A stretch of DNA of 34,165 bases from Actinomycetota bacterium (GCA_018830645.1 JAHJSA010000103.1:1-34165), one strand, 5' to 3'. Positions 6,528-13,777 are shown, counted from the first letter of the stretch. Program-made: numbers and translations. Notes: generated by a model from the sequence alone, not told the origin.

Positions 6528-9161
6528 TCACCTCCCCGCGACTTTGTAGATCTTGACCTTGGCGCATGCGTCCGAGCCCTGCGTGAGCGAGTCGGTGTGC
6601 GCGAGGTCGGGATTGATGAGGTCGTCGAAGAACTGACCTTTGCCCTTCGAGATCGGCGTCCCCCTCGCCCAATGGCCGTGACACCCGGCGATCCCGATGT
6701 GCTCGGGATGCATGCCTTCCACCAGCTTCACGGGGCCCTTGATCTTGTTCCCGTCCGGATTCTCCACCCAGACCATGTCGTTGTCCTTCAACCCCTTGCT
6801 CTTGCCTGTAGTGGCGTTGATCTGCATCAGGTAGACGAAGGGGTCGTTCACCGACACCTCGTCCAGCCAGGGGTTGTTCTGGGTGGACGACTGCGTATGG
6901 AAGGAAGGCCGCCAAGAGAACGCCCAGAGATCGAAGGTCGGGTCTTCCTCTTCGTGCGAAGGGCAGGGGAACCACTCAGCCAGCGGGGTGTAGAACCGGT
7001 AGTCGGCCATGTCCTCCCGGCCGAACGAGCTGAGGAGCTTCTGGAGCTTCTTACCGCTCTCGAGGAAGAACTCGAAGTAGATCGGCACCCGCACGGGCGT
7101 GAACCACCGCCAGTACATCTCTTCCACCTTGGTGGGCCACTTCTCGAGCCCCGTCTTCTTCAGGGCTTCGAGTCCCTTGTCCGGTCCCAACCTGTCCTTG
7201 AGGACGCGATCGCTGATGTCCTGCCACGAGTAGTCCCCGCTCGGATCGAGCTTGTACTCCTCGTCCATCTCCCCGCCGTAGCGCACCGGGATGAGATCGT
7301 TGATGGCCTGGAAGTACTTGTCCTGGACGCCGAGTCCCTTGGCGATCTCCAGCATCACCTCGTTGAAGTCGCGGCGCTCGTGGAGGGGCTCCACCACCGG
7401 CTGGCGGATCTGCCAGACCCAGTGGTCCATGCCGGTGGGGTGACAGAACGTCGAGGGGAAGGTGACGCAGGGGGTGTAGCGCTCCAGGAATGAGGCGTCG
7501 GGGAGGACGATGTCGGCCACCGCCTCGGTGAACTCGTTCTGGTAGATGTTGAACGACAGCACGAAATCGAACTGCTTGAGGAAGTTCTCGGTGACGCCCT
7601 CGGCGTTGGCCATGGTCATCACCGAGTTCGAGCCGAAGTTGATCATGATCTCTGGCTCGTAGTCGATGTTGAAGTCCTTGCGGTACTTCTCCCACTCGGG
7701 CGTGCAGATCGTGAAGGCGTTGTAGACCGAGCAGGGGTACAGGTCCTGCAGGTCGAGCCGCTGCGGCGGCGCGGGCTCCCGGAGCGGGTAGGGCTTGTGA
7801 TCGTACACCCAGCCCTTGACGGTCATGAGGCCGTCCGGGCAGGCGTACGGCACAGTCTCGGGCTTCCCGGTGTCGGGGTGGCCGAAGGAGACGGGCGGCC
7901 CGTGGCCCATCGAGCCACCGGGCACGTCGGCGGCCCCGACGATGTGATTGAGCAGGTCGATCTCCAGGCAGTTCCAGCCGGAGTTCACGTGACCTTGGCT
8001 TCCCCGGAAGAAGATGGCCGCAGCGGGTCGCAGCGGGATCTCCTTGCCGTCGATCGTTATCGTTCGGCCGATCTCGGCGGCTTCGGCGAACTCGGTGGCG
8101 ATGCGGCGGATGGTAGCGGCGGGCACGCTTGAGATCTTCTCCGCCTTCTCCAGGGGATAGTTCTCCTTCACGTGCTCCTTGAGGAGCTGGAAGGCGGGCG
8201 TACATGTGGTGCCGTCCACCTCAAATGTGCCCTCGAGCGCGTAGTCCTCGATGGTCGGGTCGTCGAAGGTCTTGGCCCGGCCGGCCTTCGGATCCCAGAT
8301 GAGAGGCTTGTTGGTCTCGGGATCCCTCTTGTAGTGCTGATCGGGCCGGATAAGGTACGGAGCGTTCGTCTTCAACTTGAGATAGGGGGCGTCCCAGATG
8401 CCGAGCTCGTTGAGGATCACGTTGATCATGCCGAGCGCGACGGCTCCGTCGGTACCGACGCGGATGGGCACCCATTCGTGCGCTTTGGAGGCCTGAGTGG
8501 AGAGGAACGGGTCGAACACCACCGCCTTCATCCCGCGGGCCCGGGCGTCGGCCGCCCACTGGGCGCTCTGCAGGGCCGCGTGCCCCGCGCCGTGTCCCTT
8601 CGAGCAGCCGAAGTACAGCGTGTACTTGTTGTAGTTCCAATCCGGGATGATCGACCAAGCGGCGTGCATGATGCCGTTCATGAAGTGGGCGCCGTTGCCG
8701 CACCAGAGGCCGCCGCCGGATACCCAGTAGTTCTTGAAGCCCCACGCCTTCATGAAAGCGGGGACGGCGAAGCGGATCTCGCTGGTCTGCACCGTGGTGG
8801 CCTGGAAGTAGGTGCCCCTCGGGTCCTTCATGTTCCTGAACTTCTCGAAGATCGTCTCGTAGGCCTCTTCCCACGAGATCCGCTCCCACTTGGGGTCGAC
8901 GCCCACCCCTTTCTCGGGGTTGGTGCGCTTGACCGGGTAGTTCACGCGATAGCGGTCGTAGAGCGTCATCAATTGCGCGGTGCCCTTCGCGCAGATCCGT
9001 CCGCTGCCGGCGGGGGTCTCGGGATTCCCCTCCAGCTCGACGATGACGCCGTCGACGCGGTGGGCCCGGATGCCGCACTGCGCGTAGCATCCCCCGCACG
9101 ATGTGTTGATCCACACATCTTCTTTCACGTTCGGTTCCTGCACGGTCGTCGTTGTGGCCAT
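6528..9161 (-). CDS. Molybdopterin oxidoreductase catalytic subunit, DMSO reductase superfamily
   Basis: An 877-residue Mo/W-bis-PGD enzyme. Near the N-terminus C22-x2-C25-x3-C29 and C57 form the [4Fe-4S] site of the family, with C-A-K-G after the last Cys. C154, in L-W-C-G-N-G-A-H, is a candidate metal ligand by position. The C-terminal segment has the molybdopterin dinucleotide-binding fold. No twin-arginine signal is present from the chosen ATG at 9161 (GGGAG 5 nt upstream), nor in the open frame further upstream, so the enzyme should face the cytoplasm. Cytoplasmic relatives with this three-subunit plan include sulfite-oxidising SoeABC. Polysulfide or thiosulfate reductases, acetylene-hydratase relatives and anaerobic dehydroxylases share the architecture. 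Substrate is not decidable here; TusA- and DsrE-like genes next door favour a sulfur compound. Confidence 0.9.
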   Translation of the reverse strand: MATTTTVQEPNVKEDVWINTSCGGCYAQCGIRAHRVDGVIVELEGNPETPAGSGRICAKGTAQLMTLYDRYRVNYPVKRTNPEKGVGVDPKWERISWEEAYETIFEKFRNMKDPRGTYFQATTVQTSEIRFAVPAFMKAWGFKNYWVSGGGLWCGNGAHFMNGIMHAAWSIIPDWNYNKYTLYFGCSKGHGAGHAALQSAQWAADARARGMKAVVFDPFLSTQASKAHEWVPIRVGTDGAVALGMINVILNELGIWDAPYLKLKTNAPYLIRPDQHYKRDPETNKPLIWDPKAGRAKTFDDPTIEDYALEGTFEVDGTTCTPAFQLLKEHVKENYPLEKAEKISSVPAATIRRIATEFAEAAEIGRTITIDGKEIPLRPAAAIFFRGSQGHVNSGWNCLEIDLLNHIVGAADVPGGSMGHGPPVSFGHPDTGKPETVPYACPDGLMTVKGWVYDHKPYPLREPAPPQRLDLQDLYPCSVYNAFTICTPEWEKYRKDFNIDYEPEIMINFGSNSVMTMANAEGVTENFLKQFDFVLSFNIYQNEFTEAVADIVLPDASFLERYTPCVTFPSTFCHPTGMDHWVWQIRQPVVEPLHERRDFNEVMLEIAKGLGVQDKYFQAINDLIPVRYGGEMDEEYKLDPSGDYSWQDISDRVLKDRLGPDKGLEALKKTGLEKWPTKVEEMYWRWFTPVRVPIYFEFFLESGKKLQKLLSSFGREDMADYRFYTPLAEWFPCPSHEEEDPTFDLWAFSWRPSFHTQSSTQNNPWLDEVSVNDPFVYLMQINATTGKSKGLKDNDMVWVENPDGNKIKGPVKLVEGMHPEHIGIAGCHGHWARGTPISKGKGQFFDDLINPDLAHTDSLTQGSDACAKVKIYKVAGR

Positions 9162-9423
9162 CTCGTCTCCCATCGCGTGCCTCGACACGCCTCGACACCA
9201 GAAGCGGGACCTGCGGACTGTTCGATGTTCGGTGGGACGATACCCGTGGAGGCGCGGCCGGGTGCCGGCGCCCGTGCTGACCCGCTCGACAGAGCGAAAA
9301 CGTATCATGATGCTGCCGCCAGGGGCAAGAATCCGGGGGCAGTGCTTCACAAGCGGCCAACCCGGGAACACTCCTAACCAACAAGGACAATCATCTTCCA
9401 CTTTCCCCCCTGTGAGGTCCACT
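9162..9423. promoter_or_regulatory. Divergent intergenic region, molybdoenzyme versus sulfur operon
   Basis: This 262-base gap must contain promoters for both directions. A GC-rich near-palindrome GGGTGCCGGCGCCC (9260-9273, one mismatch) lies centrally and may be an operator or hairpin. GAGGT at 9414-9418 is the likely ribosome-binding site of the TusA-like gene. I find no convincing -35/-10 pair. Confidence 0.3.
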
Positions 9424-9666
9424 ATGAGCAACGTACGGTCACCCGAGGAGTCCCTCGACTGCATAGGCCTGATGTGCCCCGAGCCGCTGTTCCAGACGCG
9501 TGAGGCGATGGACTCATTGCAGGTAGGGGAGGTCCTCGAGGTGCTTGCCGACGACCGGGCCGCGGAAGAAGACCTCACCCGGTTCGCGAAACGGGCCGGT
9601 CACGAGTTGATCTTGGTTGAAGACCAGGGAGACCACCAACGGTTCCTGATTCGCAAAGGACGCTAG
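9424..9666 (+). CDS. tusA: TusA/SirA-family sulfurtransferase
   Basis: An 80-residue sulfur carrier. The signature L-D-C-I-G-L-M-C-P-E-P-L-F places the catalytic persulfide Cys at residue 18 in the C-P-x-P motif, as in TusA. An additional Cys13 precedes it. TusA-like proteins accept persulfide sulfur from cysteine desulfurases and hand it to DsrE-type partners, tRNA-thiolation enzymes or sulfur-oxidation complexes. The start at ATG 9424 has GAGGT upstream and gives the family's normal length. A DsrE-family gene follows after 11 nt and an IscS-like gene after that, so it opens a sulfur-transfer operon divergent from the molybdoenzyme. Confidence 0.88.
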   Translation: MSNVRSPEESLDCIGLMCPEPLFQTREAMDSLQVGEVLEVLADDRAAEEDLTRFAKRAGHELILVEDQGDHQRFLIRKGR

Positions 9667-9677
9667 GAGACGATGTC

Positions 9678-10040
9678 ATGAAGGACGAGAACGCCATCCT
9701 GTACGTGCAGACCAGCAGCGACCCCGCGCGCCAGTACTCTCCACTGGTACTTGCGCAGGCGGCCAAGGCTATGGACCTCGATCCCACGGTGTACTACCTG
9801 GGCATGGGCCTGGTGACGCTTCGGCCCGGCGAGGCCGAGAAGATGCAGCTCGGCTCGTTTCCGAGCGTGCGCGAGATGATAGACAAGACCTTGGCGATGG
9901 GTATTCCGATCCTCGTGTGCGAGGCGTCGAAGCAGATGCTCGGATGGGATACCGTGGAGCTCATCGACGGAGTCAAGATCGTGGGAGCGGCAACGCTCAA
10001 CGACCTCGCGCTCGACGCCGGCGCGACGATGTGGTTCTAG
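9678..10040 (+). CDS. DsrE/DsrF-family sulfur carrier protein
   Basis: A 120-residue single-domain protein of the DsrE-like fold. The N-terminal I-L-Y-V-Q-T-S-S-D-P-A-R strand-and-turn, the central helix and the I-L-V-C-E-A-S-K segment with the conserved Cys81 match small DsrE/F-like proteins that carry sulfur as a persulfide. TusA followed by DsrE is a known pairing in sulfur-oxidising and sulfur-relay loci. A specific subfamily cannot be assigned by eye. It lies 11 nt from tusA and 11 nt from the iscS-like gene. Confidence 0.82.
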   Translation: MKDENAILYVQTSSDPARQYSPLVLAQAAKAMDLDPTVYYLGMGLVTLRPGEAEKMQLGSFPSVREMIDKTLAMGIPILVCEASKQMLGWDTVELIDGVKIVGAATLNDLALDAGATMWF

Positions 10041-10051
10041 GCGGGCCGCGT

Positions 10052-11278
10052 ATGGACTCCCCCGCCACCCGCGACGCCGCCATCGCCGACGCGGCGGCGG
10101 CCGGCCCCGCCACTTCCCGCGAGGTCTACCTCGACTATCAGTCGGCCAAGCCCGTCGACCCCCGGGTCGTCCAGACGATGCTGCCCTTCTTCACGGAGCG
10201 GTTCGGGAACCCGGCCGCGCTTCACACCGTGGGGGATCGTGCCACGGAAGCACTGGAGGAGAGCCGGGCCGCCGTCGCGTCCTTCATCGGGGCGCAGCCT
10301 GAGGAGATCGTGTTCACCTCGGGTGCGACCGAATCGAACAACCTGGCGCTCATCGGCTATGCGAACCGCAACAAGCGCACGGGCGACCATGTGATCATCT
10401 CCGAGGTCGAGCACATTTCGCTGCACAACATCGGGAAGCACTTGGAGAAGGAGGGCTTCCGGGTGACCAAGGTGCCGCCCGACCAGTACGGACGCATCAA
10501 CCCCCAGAAGCTCCGCGCCCGCATCACCGACGACACCATCTTGGTCTCTGTGGGGTGGGCGAGCAGCGAGATCGGAACCGTGCAACCTATCCTGGAGATC
10601 GCCGAGATGCTGCGCGGCACCGGGGTGGCGCTGCACGTGGACGCGGTGGCCGCCGAGGGCCTGCTGCCCATCGACATGGCGGCGGTCCCAGTGGACCTCC
10701 TGACGATCTCGAGCAACGACATCTACGGCCCGCCGGGGTTGGGAGTGCTCTACATCCGCAAGGGGACACGCCTGGCGGCTGTCACCATGGGCGGTGGACA
10801 AGAGCGGGGGCTGCGGTCGGGCACCGAGAACATGCCCGCCATCGTGGGTATGGCCGCCGCCGCCCGCATCGCCGGAGAGGAGCTGTCCGCGGACGCGGCG
10901 AGGCTCACCGCCATGCGTGATCGCCTCATCAGCGCCGTGCTCTCGACCATCCCCGACTCGCACCTCAACGGTCACCCGGTCGAGCGACTGCCGAACAACG
11001 CGCACTTCCGCTTCGAGGGCATCGAGGGCGAATCCCTGCTGCTCTCCATGAGAGACGAAGGCGTCTGGGTCTCGACGGGGTCGGCCTGCTCTTCGAAGAC
11101 CCTCGCCCCCTCGCACACACTCATCTCGTGCGGCCTGCTCCACGAAGAGGCCCACGGCTCGCTCGAGTTCACGTTCGGACGTTTCAGCCAAGAAGACGAT
11201 GTCGACCGCGTCATGGAGGTCCTGCCGGGGGTCGTCTCCCGCCTTCGACGTATGTCGCCGCTCTACCAGAAGATCTAG
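10052..11278 (+). CDS. iscS: IscS/NifS-like class V aminotransferase lacking the PLP lysine
   Basis: A 408-residue protein of the cysteine desulfurase family. The fold is well preserved: Y-L-D-Y-Q-S-A-K-P near the start, F-T-S-G-A-T-E-S-N-N-L-A, the E-V-E-H motif, H-V-D-A-V, the G-G-G-Q-E-R-G-L-R-S-G-T-E phosphate-binding loop, and the mobile sulfur loop S-T-G-S-A-C-S-S-K. However, where active enzymes read S-x-H-K-x-Y-G-P, this one reads S-S-N-D-I-Y-G-P, so the Schiff-base lysine is Asp223 (codon 10718-10720). A Lys-to-Asp change here is known to me from Archaeoglobus fulgidus IscS, which still works with IscU in cluster assembly. Here too an IscU gene follows directly. Ordinary cysteine desulfurase activity should be absent or very low. 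Confidence 0.92.
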   Translation: MDSPATRDAAIADAAAAGPATSREVYLDYQSAKPVDPRVVQTMLPFFTERFGNPAALHTVGDRATEALEESRAAVASFIGAQPEEIVFTSGATESNNLALIGYANRNKRTGDHVIISEVEHISLHNIGKHLEKEGFRVTKVPPDQYGRINPQKLRARITDDTILVSVGWASSEIGTVQPILEIAEMLRGTGVALHVDAVAAEGLLPIDMAAVPVDLLTISSNDIYGPPGLGVLYIRKGTRLAAVTMGGGQERGLRSGTENMPAIVGMAAAARIAGEELSADAARLTAMRDRLISAVLSTIPDSHLNGHPVERLPNNAHFRFEGIEGESLLLSMRDEGVWVSTGSACSSKTLAPSHTLISCGLLHEEAHGSLEFTFGRFSQEDDVDRVMEVLPGVVSRLRRMSPLYQKI

Positions 11279-11299
11279 ATCAAGGTCCAGGAGGCCCGT

Positions 11300-12115
11300 A
11301 TGAAGTCCACCCAGTATTCCGAGAAGACGCTCGACCACTTTCGCAATCCCCGCAATGTGGGTTCGCTCGAAGGAGACGACGTAGCCGTGGGACGGGTGGG
11401 CAACCCCGTGTGCGGCGATCTTATGGAGATGTACGTGCGGGTCAAGGATGATCGCGTCGACGAGATCAAGTTCCTCACCTTCGGATGCGGTTCCGCGGTG
11501 GCCACGTCAAGTATGGTGACCGAGCTGGTCATCGGGAAGACGCTCGACGAGGCGCTCGAGGTGACCCGAGCCGACGTGGCCGACGCGCTCGACGGACTCC
11601 CGCCGGTGAAGATGCACTGCTCGAACTTGGCCGCCGACGCCCTGCACGACGCCGTCAAGAACTGGCGTTCGGGCACGCGGCTCAAGCCGCTGGGCGAGGA
11701 AGAGATCGCGGCTGCGGGCGGGGGTTGCGGGGTGCGCGAGGTCACCGTCGTGGAAGGCGCCACGGAGTACGCCGGCACGGGAGTCTACACGGCCGTCGAT
11801 GACATCTCGGTCCTCGCGGATGCCCGCGTGCTCGTGCCCGACAAAGGGGTGGAGTCGGCCCGGCTTGCCCTCGCACTTACCGAAGTCACCCCTCGGGTGA
11901 TCTTCGTCACCGAGCTCAAGGCGCTCGATCTCCCCGAAGAGGTCGCTACGCAGGTGAAACGCTCCGACGTCAAGGTGCTGTTCCAATCACGCCTGCTTGC
12001 CGTGCGCGGTGAGGGTGAGGTCGAGAAGGTGCTCATCCGCGATCTAGATGAGGACGACGAGTACGAGCTGTTCGTCGACGCGGTGGTGCTGTTGGGCCGC
12101 CAGGGCTCTCAATGA
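11300..12115 (+). CDS. iscU: IscU/NifU-type scaffold fused to a thioredoxin-reductase-like domain
   Basis: A 271-residue protein. Residues 1-125 are a complete IscU domain: G-N-P-V-C38-G-D40, F-G-C63-G-S-A and P-P-V-K-M-H-C107-S supply the three Cys ligands and the conserved Asp. After a linker with G-G-G-C-G, residues of about 155-271 resemble the NAD(P)-binding half of thioredoxin reductase: the strand V-L-F-Q-S-R-L-L-A-V-R-G-E-G, then V-E-K-V-L-I-R and L-F-V-D-A-V-V-L-L-G. The nucleotide-binding glycine motif is degenerate (V-L-V-P-D-K-G). The domain may therefore be a structural or docking module rather than a reductase. It lies 21 nt after the iscS-like gene and is clearly its partner. 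The identity of the C-terminal part is by visual resemblance only. Confidence 0.88.
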   Translation: MKSTQYSEKTLDHFRNPRNVGSLEGDDVAVGRVGNPVCGDLMEMYVRVKDDRVDEIKFLTFGCGSAVATSSMVTELVIGKTLDEALEVTRADVADALDGLPPVKMHCSNLAADALHDAVKNWRSGTRLKPLGEEEIAAAGGGCGVREVTVVEGATEYAGTGVYTAVDDISVLADARVLVPDKGVESARLALALTEVTPRVIFVTELKALDLPEEVATQVKRSDVKVLFQSRLLAVRGEGEVEKVLIRDLDEDDEYELFVDAVVLLGRQGSQ

Positions 12116-12126
12116 AGGAGGGGGAC

Positions 12127-13314
12127 ATGTGGGTGCGTAGCAGGATGGGTGCTGCAGGAATGGTCGCGGTGGCGTGTGCGGTGGTGTTGGCGATAGGAGT
12201 GCTCGCCGGCTGTGGCTCGAGCGAGACCACCACCACCGCGGCGACGACCGAGACCACTGCGGCTCCATCAGAGTCGACCACCACGACGGAGGTGGATCCG
12301 TACGCGGACGTTCGTGGGAAGTTCGCGGGCGAGAAGCTGGTGGTGACCGCCTGGAGCGGCCCCTACGCCGAGAACTGGGCTTCGGTGTTCATCCCGGAGT
12401 TCGAGGAGATCACCGGGGCGACCGTGGAGATGATCCCGAGCTGGGTCGAGATCCCCAACAAGATCAAGGCGGCCCCGGCTGACGATCCGCCGTTCGACGT
12501 CACCATCGGGGACGGCTCGGTGTACTGGACGGCCAGGGACGACAAGCTGTTCGAGCCCATCCGCTGGGAGAATATCCCGAATTCCAAGGAGATCTTCCCG
12601 GCCCTCATGGAACAGACTCCGGCCGCCGAGGGCTACGGCGTACCGTTCGACGGCTCGTATGCTGCCATCATCCACAACCCAGACGTAGAGATGACCAAGT
12701 GGGCGGACTTCTGGCGCCCCGAACTCAAGCAGCGCATCTCGCTCGACATCAACTTCTACTACAGCATCTACGCCGCGATCTTCGCGCTCGGCATGGAACC
12801 GCGTGACGCGCTCACCGATCCGGCCAAGACCGATCAGGTGTTCGCCAAGATGAAGGAACTGGCTCCGAGTGTGCTCAAGTGGTACGAGTCGGGTGGGGAG
12901 TTCTACGGTCTCCTCGAGCGCGGCGAACTCGACGCCGGCTACTACTACGCCGACACCATCATCGGCGAGACCAGCGAGAGGCTGGGTCTGATCGGCGCCA
13001 TCCCCACCGACGGTCAGATCGGCTACATCGATTACTACTTCGTGGTGCGGGGCACCAAGCATCGGGATCTCGCTGAGGTGTTCATCAACTACATCATCTC
13101 GGCCGAGAAGCAGCAGCAGTGGCTCGAGAAGAACTGGTCGAGCGTTTCCAACAGCAACGTGGTGCTGCCCGAGGGCACCCCGCCTGAGCGGGAGCAGTTG
13201 GTGGCCGTTACCAACGAGCAGTGGGCTGCCTGGCACGACTACGATTGGGACATCTTCTTCCAGGATTGGGATATGTGGGATGCCCGCTGGAAGAAAGAGG
13301 TACTCGGTCAGTAG
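12127..13314 (+). CDS. PotD-like extracellular solute-binding lipoprotein without a permease
   Basis: A 395-residue periplasmic-binding-protein type II component. ATG 12127 is preceded by AAGGAGGGG, which makes it a better start than the ATG at 12112 overlapping the iscU stop. The signal peptide ends in L-A-G-C with Cys29 as lipid anchor, followed by a Thr/Ser-rich linker. The mature start (K-L-V-V-T-A-W-S-G-P-Y) and overall length fit the polyamine/ferric-ion/thiosulfate-type binding proteins grouped with PotD. No permease or ATPase for this class is in the window, so it is an orphan, apparently cotranscribed with the sulfur and Fe-S genes. The ligand is unknown. Confidence 0.85.
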   Translation: MWVRSRMGAAGMVAVACAVVLAIGVLAGCGSSETTTTAATTETTAAPSESTTTTEVDPYADVRGKFAGEKLVVTAWSGPYAENWASVFIPEFEEITGATVEMIPSWVEIPNKIKAAPADDPPFDVTIGDGSVYWTARDDKLFEPIRWENIPNSKEIFPALMEQTPAAEGYGVPFDGSYAAIIHNPDVEMTKWADFWRPELKQRISLDINFYYSIYAAIFALGMEPRDALTDPAKTDQVFAKMKELAPSVLKWYESGGEFYGLLERGELDAGYYYADTIIGETSERLGLIGAIPTDGQIGYIDYYFVVRGTKHRDLAEVFINYIISAEKQQQWLEKNWSSVSNSNVVLPEGTPPEREQLVAVTNEQWAAWHDYDWDIFFQDWDMWDARWKKEVLGQ

Positions 13315-13329
13315 GACAGAGCGACGCGT

Positions 13330-13359
13330 GCCATAGGAGGCCATAGGAGGCCATAGGAG
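13330..13359 (+). repeat. Three tandem copies of a 10-bp unit containing AGGAGG
   Basis: GCCATAGGAG is repeated perfectly three times in a row, with junctions that create AGGAGG twice. It lies between the PotD-like stop and the terminator hairpin, and no reading frame starts after it. Confidence 0.85.
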
Positions 13360-13364
13360 ACTAG

Positions 13365-13399
13365 CGCCCCGCCGGGTGCGTGAGATCCCGGCGGGGGCG
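13365..13399 (+). terminator. Hairpin terminator of the sulfur/Fe-S operon
   Basis: CGCCCCGCCGGG (13365-13376) pairs with CCCGGCGGGGGCG (13387-13399), a stem of 12 bp with one bulged G, a 10-nt loop and the T-containing tail TCTCTGTTC. It closes the tusA-to-potD-like operon before the hydrogenase operon. Confidence 0.65.
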
Positions 13400-13533
13400 T
13401 CTCTGTTCGGCGGGCGCTCGCCAGCTCCTGCCACTCCGCCTACGATCTGACCGGCGTCCGGGGCAAGCGCGGCTGGTGGCCCTGCGGGCCTCCAGTGTAG
13501 GCGCAGCGCTAGGGTGCGCACACGGCGCCGGGG

Positions 13534-13635
13534 TTGCGTTCGAATCGCCTGCGTGATAATGTTTTCACAAGTGTAGCAAGTCTGTCCGTGGTAGAGCAGG
13601 TATCGTGGTAGGACAGTTTGTGAAAACTCACGCAA
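13534..13635 (+). promoter_or_regulatory. Candidate promoter with two Rex-like boxes upstream of the Qmo-Mvh operon
   Basis: GATAAT (13555-13560) is a possible -10 with TTGCGT (13534-13539) as a weak -35 at 15 bp. Two 18-mers resemble the Rex consensus TTGTGAA-N4-TTCACAA: 13553-13570 has a perfect right half and 4/7 in the left, overlapping the -10; 13618-13635 has a perfect left half and 4/7 in the right. GTTTTCACAA (13561-13570) and TTGTGAAAAC (13618-13627) are also a perfect 10-bp inverted repeat, with CTGTCC/GGACAG nested inside. A transcript starting here would have a leader of about 200 nt. The rest of 13400-13777 shows no gene. Confidence 0.4.
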
Positions 13636-13777
13636 TACGCCGCACCGCGCCGGTCGCAACGGCCCGGGCAGTAGGCTGCCCCTATGCCTCCTGCCGCCTA
13701 TTCCGTCCTATCCCCGGCCAAGCTCTCCGAGCGCATCGTTCTCGGCGCGCGACTCGGCCATCCCAGGGGAGCGTGCT

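Noticed and set aside
8172-9377. 401-codon plus-strand frame within the molybdoenzyme region
   Set aside because: Antisense to the N-terminal cluster-binding part of the molybdoenzyme, which is unmistakable; no recognisable protein features.
13330-13635. CRISPR or other long repeat array
   Set aside because: The only repeats here are a 10-bp tandem triplet and one inverted repeat; no regular repeat-spacer pattern exists anywhere in the window.
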